Shown here: piece by piece, positions 16,292-24,719 of the stretch | How positions within the stretch are numbered: the stretch's first letter is position 1 | How the letters are laid out: each line of letters starts with the position of its first letter | Source: Clostridiaceae bacterium | GTDB taxonomy: Bacteria > Bacillota > Clostridia > Lachnospirales > Lachnospiraceae | Assembly: GCA_902362865.1 (NCBI GenBank) | Contig: CABIYE010000020.1 | Span: forward strand, 1-51,279 | Length of the DNA: 51,279 nt | Reading direction: 5' to 3' | The notes under the pieces: generated by a model | Seen by the model: the letters and a program-made list of their open reading frames with translations, nothing else | Told to the model about the DNA's origin: nothing | Database searches by the model: none | Program-made: the position numbers and the translations under genes

Positions 16292-17521
16292 CTATGCTGC
16301 CTGTGCTTTTTTTACGGCTTCTTCGATAGCTGCCTTCATAATCTCTACTACCTGATCCACGTCTTCCTTGGTAGCGGTAAGAGGCGGAATCATTCTATTG
16401 ATATTGTCACCAATTGCTGTAATTAAAGCATGGCGCTTAAATGTATTCCATTTTACATCCATAGCAATTGGGATGTCATATTCACATCCTACCAGCAGAC
16501 CGCGTCCTCTTGCTTCTACCACATGCGGAAGCTTTGCCAGCTTCTCTACAAAATAGGCTCCCACTTCTTTTGCATTTTCACTCAAGTGGTTATCTAAAAT
16601 CTCAGACACAGAAGCAAGTGCTGCTGCACATGCAACCGGATGTCCGCCGTAAGTAGATCCATGTGTTCCGGCACCAAGAGCTGCCGCCACTTCTTTCCTT
16701 GCACAGCATGCTCCAATCGGCATTCCGCCTCCCATAGCCTTCGCCATAGAAACAGCGTCCGGTTTTACACCATATCCCATATATGCCATCGGAGCGCCTG
16801 TACGTCCCCATCCGGTCTGAACTTCATCAAGAAGCAAAAGCATATCATTGTCATCACAAAGCTTCCTGAGTCCTTCCATAAATTCCTGTGTTGCCGGATG
16901 AACTCCGCCTTCGCCCTGTACGGGCTCTATCATAATTGCGATTGTATTCTTTGTAACCTTGGATACAAAATCTTCCAAGTTGTTATATTCTGCATAAACA
17001 AATCCGGGAACCATCGGTCCAAAACCTTTGTGGATTGCAGAATCCGGCTGTCCTGTTGCAGACATAGAACCAAATGTTCTTCCATGGAACCCTTCTTTTG
17101 CGGTAATAATTTCATATCTGTCCGGTCCATAGTTGTCGATGCCGTACTTTCTTGCCATCTTAATCATACACTCGTTCGCTTCTGTTCCTGAATTCTGATA
17201 AAAGATCTTATCCATTCCAATGGTATCACAAATTTTCTTAGAAAGCAGCGCCTGAGGTACCGTATATGGATAATTAAACGTATGCATGATATCATCCATC
17301 TGATCCTTTACGGCCGCTACTACTTTGGGATTCCTGTTACCTGGACTATTTACAGCAACACCGCCGTAGAAATCCAGATATGCCTCTCCTTTTTCATCAT
17401 ACAGATACATTCCCTCTGCACGTTCTGCAATAAAGTCATATCTCGGATAGGTCTCCACCATATATTTTTTAACCATATCTTTTAATTCTTTGGCTGTCAG
17501 TCCAGTATCTTTCAGTTTCAT
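16292..17521 (-). CDS. Class III (PLP) aminotransferase, acetylornithine-type
   Basis: 409 aa, fold type I pyridoxal-phosphate enzyme. Seen: NSGTEANE for the cofactor phosphate, LLLDEVQTGWGRTG (Asp for the PLP nitrogen), the Schiff-base lysine in SMAKAMGGGMPIG, and GSTYGGHPVACA. It best resembles ArgD (acetylornithine/succinyldiaminopimelate transaminase), but GabT-like or ornithine transaminases share these motifs and no arginine genes lie beside it. The start at 17521 follows AGGAG; the 20-residue upstream extension comes from a terminator hairpin. Its leader carries a promoter, an intrinsic terminator and an Arg-rich mini-ORF. Confidence 0.85.
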   Translation of the reverse strand: MKLKDTGLTAKELKDMVKKYMVETYPRYDFIAERAEGMYLYDEKGEAYLDFYGGVAVNSPGNRNPKVVAAVKDQMDDIMHTFNYPYTVPQALLSKKICDTIGMDKIFYQNSGTEANECMIKMARKYGIDNYGPDRYEIITAKEGFHGRTFGSMSATGQPDSAIHKGFGPMVPGFVYAEYNNLEDFVSKVTKNTIAIMIEPVQGEGGVHPATQEFMEGLRKLCDDNDMLLLLDEVQTGWGRTGAPMAYMGYGVKPDAVSMAKAMGGGMPIGACCARKEVAAALGAGTHGSTYGGHPVACAAALASVSEILDNHLSENAKEVGAYFVEKLAKLPHVVEARGRGLLVGCEYDIPIAMDVKWNTFKRHALITAIGDNINRMIPPLTATKEDVDQVVEIMKAAIEEAVKKAQAA

Positions 17522-17548
17522 ATCTATCCCTCTCCTTTTTGTTAAAAT

Positions 17549-17582
17549 AAAAAAAGGTGTCACGCATCTCATGCGTGGCACC
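17549..17582 (-). terminator. Intrinsic terminator in the aminotransferase leader
   Basis: On the minus strand a 12-bp stem GGTGCCACGCAT/ATGCGTGACACC (one wobble pair, GAG loop) is followed by TTTTTTTATTTT. It ends 27 nt before the start codon and lies downstream of the predicted promoter, so it acts as an attenuator or defines a short RNA. Confidence 0.8.
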
Positions 17583-17601
17583 CTTGCCTTCTACGGTTCA
17601 T
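17569..17601 (-). CDS. Possible Arg-rich leader mini-ORF
   Basis: ATG-AAC-CGT-AGA-AGG opens a 10-codon ORF (MNRRRQGCHA) that stops inside the terminator hairpin. Three consecutive Arg codons before a terminator upstream of a possible arginine gene are suggestive. However, the ATG lies between the -10 box and the expected +1 of the visible promoter and has no ribosome site, so it could be translated only from a longer transcript. Confidence 0.15.
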   Translation of the reverse strand: MNRRRQGCHA

Positions 17602-17630
17602 AGTATATACCCGGAAACTTCTCCCGTCAA
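17602..17630 (-). promoter_or_regulatory. Sigma-A promoter before the aminotransferase leader
   Basis: TTGACG (17625-17630), 17-bp spacer, TATACT (17602-17607). The start is expected near 17595, about 13 nt before the terminator stem. Confidence 0.65.
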
Positions 17631-17660
17631 TACCTTTTTTGAAAATTTTTAAATTCTTAT

Positions 17661-17698
17661 ATTATAAAAATAGAGTGTTTCTTCAACACTCTATTTTT
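17661..17698 (-). terminator. rpsU terminator
   Basis: On the minus strand AAAAATAGAGTGTT pairs with AACACTCTATTTTT (17685-17698 and 17666-17679) around a 5-nt loop, followed by a T/A tract. It starts 9 bp after the rpsU stop. Confidence 0.8.
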
Positions 17699-17706
17699 GC
17701 ACATGA

Positions 17707-17883
17707 TTAATTATATTTACGTTTTCTTGCAGCTTCAGATTTCTTTTTACGTCTAACACTTGGTTTTTCGTAATGTTCTCTCTTGCGAATCTCCTGCTGA
17801 ATCCCAGCCTTTGCACAGTTTCTTTTGAATCTGCGTAAAGCGCTGTCCAACGTCTCGTTTTCTTTAACGATTACATTTGACAT
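17707..17883 (-). CDS. rpsU: 30S ribosomal protein bS21
   Basis: 58 aa, beginning [19 protein letters not shown] and ending RKRKYN. It is a basic small-subunit protein that binds near the anti-Shine-Dalgarno region of 16S rRNA and affects initiation. The N-terminal [14 protein letters not shown] motif and the Lys/Arg-rich tail identify it. The upstream region carries GGTGTGAG before ATG. It is bounded by its own terminator. Length matches the Firmicute protein. Confidence 0.95.
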   Translation of the reverse strand: MSNVIVKENETLDSALRRFKRNCAKAGIQQEIRKREHYEKPSVRRKKKSEAARKRKYN

Positions 17884-18009
17884 AGTCTCACACCTAACCT
17901 CCCCTCCAGCCCTATATTGTGCATCATACGACTGTTCGGGTATATTTATTGCACTACATACGATTATACCACATATTTTCCCCGCGTCAATGATTTTTCA
18001 TTATTTTTT

Positions 18010-20649
18010 CTATGCAATCTGATTCTCTAATACTTCTTTTGCTTTCGCAAGGGCATCTTCAATTCCTGCAGGGTTCTTTCCTCCTGCCTGCGCCATATTC
18101 GGCCGTCCGCCGCCGCCGCCGCCCACAAGGGAAGCGACCTCCTTAATCAGATTACCGGCGTGGGCTCCTTTTTCCATTGCTCCCTGTGTCGCTGTAGCCA
18201 TAAGGTTGACCTTGCCTTCGCCAGCAGATGCAATCACAACCACGCCTTCCCCAAGCTTCTCTTTCATCTGATCGCCCAGATCGCGCAGTCCGTTCATGTC
18301 GATGCCTTCTACCTTCACGGCAAGAAGTTTTACACCTTTTACTTCTGTAACCTGGTTCATAACATCACCCATCGCATCTTTGGCAAGTTTACTCTTCAGG
18401 CTTTCCACTTCGCTGTGCAGCGCTTTATTTTCGGAAAGAAGGTGGGTAATCTTTTCTGTCAGCCTGCCTGCAGATGCTTTCACAAGACGGGAAGTATCCT
18501 TCATCTCCTGCTCCAGCTCGTCATAATACTGCAAAAGCCCTTTGGATGTCAGAGCCTCTATTCTGCGCACGCCTGCAGATACGCCTGTCTCAGAGATAAT
18601 TTTAAACGCCGTAATAACACCTGTATTCTCTACGTGAGTACCGCCGCAGAATTCTTTTGAGACATCTCCCATACTTACAACCCGGACAATATCCCCGTAT
18701 TTTTCTCCGAACAGAGCCGCCGCTCCTGTCTTCCTTGCCTCTTCAATCGGCATGTTTTCTGCCTTTACAGGGAGACATTTTGCTATATTTTCGTTGACAA
18801 TCGTCTCGACTTTTTTGATTTCTTCTTCCGTCAGCGCAGAAAAATGGGTAAAATCAAAACGAAGCCTGTTCTCATTTACAGAGGAACCTGCCTGCTCTAC
18901 ATGGCTGCCAAGCACGATGCGCAAAGCTGCCTGAAGCAGATGGGTAGCGCTGTGGTTCCTTGCAGAAAGGGCACGCTTTTCTTCATCCACTTTCAACACT
19001 GCCGTATCTCCGGTTTTTATCATTCCGGATACCACACAGCCTACATGGCCGATTTTACCGCCAGCAGCTTTTACCGTATCCTCTACCCGGAATTCACCTT
19101 CTGCTGTCGTAATTACGCCATTATCCGCTTCTTGTCCGCCGCTGGTTGCATAAAAAGGAGTTTCCTCTACAAAGATAGTTCCTCTTTCTCCGTCGGAGAG
19201 AGCTTCTACAATCTCTTTTTCCGTAGTAACAACTGTAATCTTAGACTCATGTGTCAAAGTTTCATATCCTACAAACCTGCTTGTTACAGAAGGGTCGATC
19301 TCATCATATACCGTAGCATCCGTGCCGCTATAACTATGTTCGCCGAATGTACCTTTTGAAGTATCCCGCTGTGCCTTCGCAGCCGCCTGAAAGCCTTCTT
19401 CATCAATCTGCATACCTTTTTCTTCCAAAATCTCTTTGGTAAGGTCTACAGGGAACCCATAGGTATCATACAGACGGAAGGCTTCCTCTCCTGACAATAC
19501 CTTCTCTCCTTTTTTCTCCATCTCTGCTTCCATACCTGCAAGGATGGAAAGACCCTGGTCGATTGTCTTATTGAACTGTTCTTCCTCTTTAGTGATGACC
19601 TTAAAGATAAAATCCTTCTTCTCTTCCAGCTCCGGATAGCCATCCTTTGATCCTTCAATCACGGTCGTGGCAAGTGTTACAAGGAATTCTCCCTGAATGC
19701 CAAGCAGTCTTCCATGGCGGCAGGCTCTCCTTAACAGACGGCGAAGCACATACCCGCGTCCGCTGTTGGACGGCATAATTCCATCCGATACCATAAATGT
19801 AACGGAACGAATATGGTCGGTAATCACACGGATAGACACATCCGTATCGTAATCCTTGCCGTATTCTACTCCGGCAAGACGGCACACATGTTCACGCAGA
19901 GCATGAAGCGTATCAATGTCAAACATAGATTCTACATCCTGCACGATACATGCCAGACGCTCTAACCCCATGCCGGTATCAATATTTTTCTGTTCCAATT
20001 CCGTATAATGATTATGACCGTCGTTATCAAACTGGGTAAATACATTATTCCAGATTTCCATGTAACGGTCGCAGTCACAGCCTACCGTACACCCCGGTTT
20101 TCCACAGCCGTACTTCTCTCCACGGTCATAATATACCTCTGAACAGGGGCCGCAGGGGCCGGAACCATGTTCCCAGAAATTATCTTCCTTTCCAAAACGG
20201 AAAATCCGCTCTTCCGGAATCCCAATATCTTTATTCCAGATATCCCATGCTTCATCATCATCCTCATATACAGATGGATATAATCTGTCCGGATCAAGTC
20301 CTACCACTTCCGTCAGGAATTCCCACGTCCAGGCAATTGCCTCTTTTTTAAAATAATCCCCAAACGAGAAATTTCCCAGCATTTCGAAAAAAGTACCGTG
20401 GCGTGCTGTCTTTCCGACATTCTCGATATCCCCTGTACGGATACACTTCTGACAGGTAGTCACTCTCTTTTTCGGCGGAATCTCCTGTCCGGTAAAATAT
20501 GGTTTCAGCGGTGCCATACCGGAATTAATCAACAACAGACTTTTGTCGTTGTGAGGCACCAGGGAAAAGCTTTTCATTGCCAGATGTTCCTTGCTTTCAA
20601 AGAATTCAAGGAACATTCTTCTCAATTCATTTACTCCGTATTTCTGCAT
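18010..20649 (-). CDS. alaS: Alanyl-tRNA synthetase
   Basis: Charges tRNA(Ala). 879 aa, full length: class II catalytic domain at the N-terminus (MRRMFLEFFESKEHL-type start, RVTTCQKCIRTGDIENVG), tRNA-recognition domain, editing domain with the zinc motif HSATH near 565 and CGGTH near 668, and the C-terminal DHHA1-type/oligomerisation domain with a glycine-rich end. AGGAGG precedes the ATG. The predicted leader is only about 25 nt, too short for the T-box seen before alaS in some other Firmicutes. Its promoter is embedded in the terminator of the upstream hydrogenase gene. Confidence 0.97.
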   Translation of the reverse strand: MQKYGVNELRRMFLEFFESKEHLAMKSFSLVPHNDKSLLLINSGMAPLKPYFTGQEIPPKKRVTTCQKCIRTGDIENVGKTARHGTFFEMLGNFSFGDYFKKEAIAWTWEFLTEVVGLDPDRLYPSVYEDDDEAWDIWNKDIGIPEERIFRFGKEDNFWEHGSGPCGPCSEVYYDRGEKYGCGKPGCTVGCDCDRYMEIWNNVFTQFDNDGHNHYTELEQKNIDTGMGLERLACIVQDVESMFDIDTLHALREHVCRLAGVEYGKDYDTDVSIRVITDHIRSVTFMVSDGIMPSNSGRGYVLRRLLRRACRHGRLLGIQGEFLVTLATTVIEGSKDGYPELEEKKDFIFKVITKEEEQFNKTIDQGLSILAGMEAEMEKKGEKVLSGEEAFRLYDTYGFPVDLTKEILEEKGMQIDEEGFQAAAKAQRDTSKGTFGEHSYSGTDATVYDEIDPSVTSRFVGYETLTHESKITVVTTEKEIVEALSDGERGTIFVEETPFYATSGGQEADNGVITTAEGEFRVEDTVKAAGGKIGHVGCVVSGMIKTGDTAVLKVDEEKRALSARNHSATHLLQAALRIVLGSHVEQAGSSVNENRLRFDFTHFSALTEEEIKKVETIVNENIAKCLPVKAENMPIEEARKTGAAALFGEKYGDIVRVVSMGDVSKEFCGGTHVENTGVITAFKIISETGVSAGVRRIEALTSKGLLQYYDELEQEMKDTSRLVKASAGRLTEKITHLLSENKALHSEVESLKSKLAKDAMGDVMNQVTEVKGVKLLAVKVEGIDMNGLRDLGDQMKEKLGEGVVVIASAGEGKVNLMATATQGAMEKGAHAGNLIKEVASLVGGGGGGRPNMAQAGGKNPAGIEDALAKAKEVLENQIA

Positions 20650-20680
20650 AACGTCCTCCTCAAAATTCGACTATCTTTTT

Positions 20681-20709
20681 ATTATAAAGATAAGCCCGCC
20701 GTTTGTCAA
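20681..20709 (-). promoter_or_regulatory. Perfect-consensus sigma-A promoter of alaS
   Basis: TTGACA (20704-20709), 17-bp spacer, TATAAT (20681-20686): both boxes match the consensus completely. The -35 box covers the loop and the first stem bases of the hydrogenase terminator. Confidence 0.85.
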
Positions 20710-20717
20710 CGGCGGGC
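20688..20717 (-). terminator. Hydrogenase gene terminator
   Basis: A perfect 10-bp GC-rich stem, GCCCGCCGTT/AACGGCGGGC with a 4-nt loop, followed on the minus strand by TTATCTTTAT. It lies 31 bp past the hydrogenase stop. Confidence 0.75.
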
Positions 20718-20747
20718 AAACAGCTTCCTTATTGGTTTTCAGGCTGT

Positions 20748-22256
20748 TTACTTCAATTCAATCTCGGCTAATTCCTTCGGCGGAAGAGATTTCGTGGACG
20801 CTTTTACAAAGTCTTTAATCTTTTTCTGTGCCTTCGGTACCGGAATATTGGTTCCGGCTCCGGCTACGCATCCGCCCGGGCAGCCCATTCCTTCAATCAG
20901 ACAGCCGTTCATCTTTCCTGCCTTCGCAAGCATAAGAGTCTTCCGGCACTCTGCCAATCCTTCTGCATGCTCCACATTGACCTCCACATCCGGATAATAC
21001 TCATGGATACATTTCTCAATTGCATCTGCCACGCCGCCTGCTACCGCATATCCACGGCCTGCCCCTGTCGCGTTATGGAAGGAAGATTCTGCCTCATATT
21101 CTTCCAGATTGATATCCTTCGCATCGAACATCGCCTGTAGTTCTTCAAAAGTAATGACAAAATCCACATCGCTCCTTACTGTTCTTCTCATTGCTTCCAG
21201 TTTTTTCGCCGCACAAGGTCCTATAAATACAACGCGGGCATTCGGATGCTCTTTCTTAATGGTACGCGCAGTAGCAACCATAGGCGTCAGTTCCTGGGAA
21301 ATCTGGTCAATCATATCCGGGAAGAATTTCTTCGCCATCATCGCCCAGGATGGGCAGCAGGAAGTAAGCAAGAACGGAAGTTCTCCGGTAGTCACCTTCT
21401 CTACATAATGATGTGCCTCAGAAATCGCCCCGATATCTGCTCCTAATGCGACCTCATACATTTCCGCAAATCCAAGTTCACGAAGAGCTGCCTTCAAATT
21501 TCTGGGGGTAATATTATCCCCGAACTGTCCCACAAACGCAGGTGCAATCTCTGCAATAATCTCATCACCTTCACTAAGCGCACGGGCAAGCTGGAAAATC
21601 TGAGATTTATCAGAAATAGCGCCAAACGGACAGTTTACCATACACATGCCGCAAGATACACATTTGTCATTATTAATATGTGCACGCCCCATATTATCTG
21701 TCTCAATCGCTCCCACGCCGCATGCTTTGGCACAGGGACGGGTCTTCTGTGAAATAGCATCATACGGACATGCTGATTTACATTTCCCACACTTAATACA
21801 TTTGGTCTGATCTATGTAGGAACGGCCATTCACCATGGAAATAGCCCCTTTCGGACAGACCTCCATACAAGGATGCGCAAGGCACCCTTTACACATGTTA
21901 CTGACTTCGTACCCCTTCTCCTCACACGCCTCACAAGCGGAAGGAATCACCTGCATAAGCGGCGGTTCATAATACTTGTCAGAAATATTGCTTGATTCTA
22001 CACCGGCAGTAAGATGAACCGGCTTGTCCTCCGGACGCAGCGAAAGTCCCATCGCAAGGCGCAGCCGCTCTCTTACGACCGCACGGGCACGATATACGCT
22101 CTCCCTGTATCTTGTCTCATCATTCACCATCTTATATGGAATCGCTTCCATATCATCACACAACGTCTCCTCATTTGCATGAAACCCCAATCTTGCAACT
22201 TCCTCAAATACCTGCCTTCTTAATTTTCTGACAGTCGTATCCAGTCCTCTCATCAT
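20748..22256 (-). CDS. [FeFe] hydrogenase with ferredoxin-type Fe-S domains
   Basis: 502 aa cytoplasmic enzyme for reversible hydrogen evolution or sensing. An N-terminal ~100-residue region precedes ferredoxin-like clusters: Cys122/125/130/134, Cys153/156/159/163 and Cys199/202/205/209, plus Cys175/179. The H-cluster motifs are TSCCPSW (298-304), GPCAAKK (346-352) and GMGCPGGCVAG (456-466). Gly instead of Met before PCxxKK and the altered third motif point to the group B (CpIII-like) class rather than classical group A. It is a stand-alone gene with its own promoter and terminator; no maturation genes (hydE/F/G) are here. Redox partner unknown. Confidence 0.88.
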   Translation of the reverse strand: MMRGLDTTVRKLRRQVFEEVARLGFHANEETLCDDMEAIPYKMVNDETRYRESVYRARAVVRERLRLAMGLSLRPEDKPVHLTAGVESSNISDKYYEPPLMQVIPSACEACEEKGYEVSNMCKGCLAHPCMEVCPKGAISMVNGRSYIDQTKCIKCGKCKSACPYDAISQKTRPCAKACGVGAIETDNMGRAHINNDKCVSCGMCMVNCPFGAISDKSQIFQLARALSEGDEIIAEIAPAFVGQFGDNITPRNLKAALRELGFAEMYEVALGADIGAISEAHHYVEKVTTGELPFLLTSCCPSWAMMAKKFFPDMIDQISQELTPMVATARTIKKEHPNARVVFIGPCAAKKLEAMRRTVRSDVDFVITFEELQAMFDAKDINLEEYEAESSFHNATGAGRGYAVAGGVADAIEKCIHEYYPDVEVNVEHAEGLAECRKTLMLAKAGKMNGCLIEGMGCPGGCVAGAGTNIPVPKAQKKIKDFVKASTKSLPPKELAEIELK

Positions 22257-22292
22257 AGGTCCTTTCCTCCTAAATTCCTTTCTTATATATTA

Positions 22293-22321
22293 AATATACT
22301 GAATTGACAAAACCATGTCAA
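22293..22321 (-). promoter_or_regulatory. Promoter of the hydrogenase gene with overlapping dyad
   Basis: TTGACA (22316-22321), 17-bp spacer, TATATT (22293-22298). The -35 box is one half of the inverted repeat TTGACA-6-TGTCAA (22304-22321), a possible operator. The promoter begins 2 bp after the metH stop. Confidence 0.7.
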
Positions 22322-22322
22322 C

Positions 22323-24719
22323 TTAATTTCCTTTTCCAAAAACCTTCTGTGCATAATGGACAGATTGCATCGCATCTTTTCCATAGAAATCCGCGCCTAT
22401 CATATCTGCATATTCCTGATTGAGAACAGCTCCGCCCACCATCACAAGGCAGTCCGGCTTTGCCTTTCTAAGCTGTCTGATAGTCTCCTCCATACTGGTC
22501 ACGGTTGTCGTCATCAGTGCACTTAACCCTACCAATTTCACCTTCTGCTCCACTGCCGTTTCCACAATCTTCTCCGGTGCTACATCTTTCCCCAAATCAA
22601 TCACATCAAAACTGTAATTTTCAAGAAGAACCTTTACGATATTTTTTCCGATATCGTGGATATCCCCCTTTACAGTAGCCAAAATAATCTTATCTTTCTT
22701 CTCTTCCGTATAATCACTCTTGGCTAAAACCTCTTTCAACACGGCAAATGCCTGTTTTGCAGCATCGGCACTCATAAGAAGCTGCGGGAGGAATACTGTT
22801 CCTTTCTCAAAGCCCTTTCCTACCACATCAAGCGCAGGGATTAACTGTGTGTTAATAATAGAAAGGGGGGCTTCTTCCTTCACAAGCTCAGCGGTTAGTT
22901 GGTGCGCTTCCTCCTTCAGTCCCCGTTCAATTGCTTCCTTCAGGCTGATTTTGCTCTGTCCTCCCACCGTGGGCGCGGCAGCCGGGACCTGGCTCCCATA
23001 CCGTTCAATGTATGCCGTAAAATTTTCGTCATAATTCATCAGCGCACAGAAAGAATAATAAGAACGCATCATATCTTCCGAAGACGGATTGATAATTCCG
23101 GCGCTCAATCCGTTCTGCATCGCCATTGTATAAAAATTAGCGTTTATAGCAGGTCTGTATGGGAGTCCAAAAGAAATGTTAGATACACCCAGCACCGTCC
23201 TCACTCCCAGTTTGTCCCTTACCAGACGCAGCGCCTCCAATGTGGTTTTTGCTCCTTCCGGGTCAGAACTTATAGTCATGGCAAGAACATCTATTACAAT
23301 ATCTTTTTTATCAATGCCGTATTTTGCAGCTTCTGCTATAATTTTCTCTGCTATTTTAAGACGGCCGTTGGCTGTCTGTGGAATTCCCTCTTCGTCAATG
23401 GTAAGTCCGATTACCACACCGCCGTATTTCTGAATCAAAGGGAATACTGCTTCCATGGATTCTTTCTTACCGTTCACTGAATTTACCATGGGCTTACCAT
23501 TATAAATGCGCATGGCCGCTTCCATCGCTTCAATGTCTACCGTATCAATCTGCAGTGGAAGGCTGGTAATACTCTGCAGTTCTTTCACCGCCTCCTGCAT
23601 CATCGCCACCTCATCTATATCCGGAAGTCCTACGTTAACGTCCAGAATATGGGCGCCTTTGTCCTGCTGGGTAATCGCCTCTTTCAAGAGATAATCCATA
23701 TCGTGGTCTTTTAAAGCCTGCTTCATCCGCTTCTTTCCGGTTGGATTGATCCGCTCTCCTATAATCACCGGTTTATCTCCGATTACCACCGCCCTGCCAT
23801 AAGAAGATACGATGGTATCCGTTTTCTTCACCGGAGTTTTTACAGGAATCTTTCTGCAGGCTTCCGTCATCCTGAAAATATGCTCCGGCGTCGTTCCGCA
23901 GCATCCCCCGATTAAACATGCCCCCGTCTCCACAATCCTTTTCATTGTCTGCGCGAAGTCTTCCGGCGTTACATCATAATAGGTCACTCCGTCCTTCTGC
24001 TTGGGAAGTCCCGCATTTGGCTTCACAATGACAGGAAGTGACGTAACCGCCAGGATCTGCTCCAGAATCGGAAGCATCTGCTCCGGTCCCAGTCCACAGT
24101 TAATGCCCAAAGCATCTACTCTAAGACCTTCCAGCATGGCGACAACTGCGGGAACATCCCCACCGGTAAGCAGCTTTCCTTTCTCATCAAAAATCATTGT
24201 TGCAAATACAGGAAGCGTCGTATTTTCCTTTGCCGCAAGGACCGCCGCCTTCATCTCATAGGTGTCACTCATGGTTTCTATATGGATTAAGTCAGCTCCC
24301 GCTTCCTCTCCATATTTCACTGCCTCTGCAAAAGCCTCATAAGCCTTTTCAAACGACAGATCTCCCATAGGCTGTAAAAGTTTCCCGGTGGGACCAATAT
24401 CCAGCGCCACGTAAACTTCCCTTCCATCGCGCACGCCCTGCTCTGCTCCTTTTCGCGCATTCTCAATCGCCGCTGTCACAATCTCCTTAAGTCCATACTC
24501 TCGACTGTGAAACTTCAAAGCATTCGCTCCAAAAGTGTTCGTCAATATAATATCGCTCCCGGCTTCAAAATACTTTCTGTGGATTTCCACCACCGCTTCT
24601 GCGTGTTCCAGATTCCATATTTCCGGAAGTTCCCCTGGCAAAAGTCCTTTTGCCTGAAGAAGCGTTCCCATTCCGCCGTCAAAAAATAATAATTCTTTCC
24701 CAAGTCTGTCTCTTAGCAT
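22323..24719 (-). CDS. metH: Cobalamin-dependent methionine synthase (without activation domain)
   Basis: Transfers a methyl group from methyl-tetrahydrofolate to homocysteine through cobalamin. 798 aa: homocysteine-binding barrel with zinc ligands in INCG and GGCCGTTP (to ~300), pterin-binding domain (IGERINPTGKKRM), B12 cap, and B12-binding domain with GDIHDIGKNIV. The fourth, SAM-binding activation domain of classical MetH is absent and is supplied by the gene directly upstream. I chose ATG at 24719 because GGAGG lies 8 nt upstream; it overlaps the preceding stop by 7 bp (ATGCTAA). A start at 24743 would lack that site. Confidence 0.93.
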   Translation of the reverse strand: MLRDRLGKELLFFDGGMGTLLQAKGLLPGELPEIWNLEHAEAVVEIHRKYFEAGSDIILTNTFGANALKFHSREYGLKEIVTAAIENARKGAEQGVRDGREVYVALDIGPTGKLLQPMGDLSFEKAYEAFAEAVKYGEEAGADLIHIETMSDTYEMKAAVLAAKENTTLPVFATMIFDEKGKLLTGGDVPAVVAMLEGLRVDALGINCGLGPEQMLPILEQILAVTSLPVIVKPNAGLPKQKDGVTYYDVTPEDFAQTMKRIVETGACLIGGCCGTTPEHIFRMTEACRKIPVKTPVKKTDTIVSSYGRAVVIGDKPVIIGERINPTGKKRMKQALKDHDMDYLLKEAITQQDKGAHILDVNVGLPDIDEVAMMQEAVKELQSITSLPLQIDTVDIEAMEAAMRIYNGKPMVNSVNGKKESMEAVFPLIQKYGGVVIGLTIDEEGIPQTANGRLKIAEKIIAEAAKYGIDKKDIVIDVLAMTISSDPEGAKTTLEALRLVRDKLGVRTVLGVSNISFGLPYRPAINANFYTMAMQNGLSAGIINPSSEDMMRSYYSFCALMNYDENFTAYIERYGSQVPAAAPTVGGQSKISLKEAIERGLKEEAHQLTAELVKEEAPLSIINTQLIPALDVVGKGFEKGTVFLPQLLMSADAAKQAFAVLKEVLAKSDYTEEKKDKIILATVKGDIHDIGKNIVKVLLENYSFDVIDLGKDVAPEKIVETAVEQKVKLVGLSALMTTTVTSMEETIRQLRKAKPDCLVMVGGAVLNQEYADMIGADFYGKDAMQSVHYAQKVFGKGN

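Noticed and set aside
17556..17582. ARG box (ArgR operator) in the aminotransferase leader
   Set aside because: The palindrome is GC-rich with a T-tract, unlike AT-rich ARG boxes; it is a terminator.
20650..20747. T-box riboswitch before alaS
   Set aside because: The predicted leader is about 25 nt and no T-box sequence is present.
22304..22321. Rex redox operator at the hydrogenase promoter
   Set aside because: Rex sites are TTGTGA-n-TCACAA-like; the arms here are TTGACA/TGTCAA.
22323..24719. MetH as a truncated pseudogene
   Set aside because: The missing domain is encoded intact next door; split forms are known in other bacteria.
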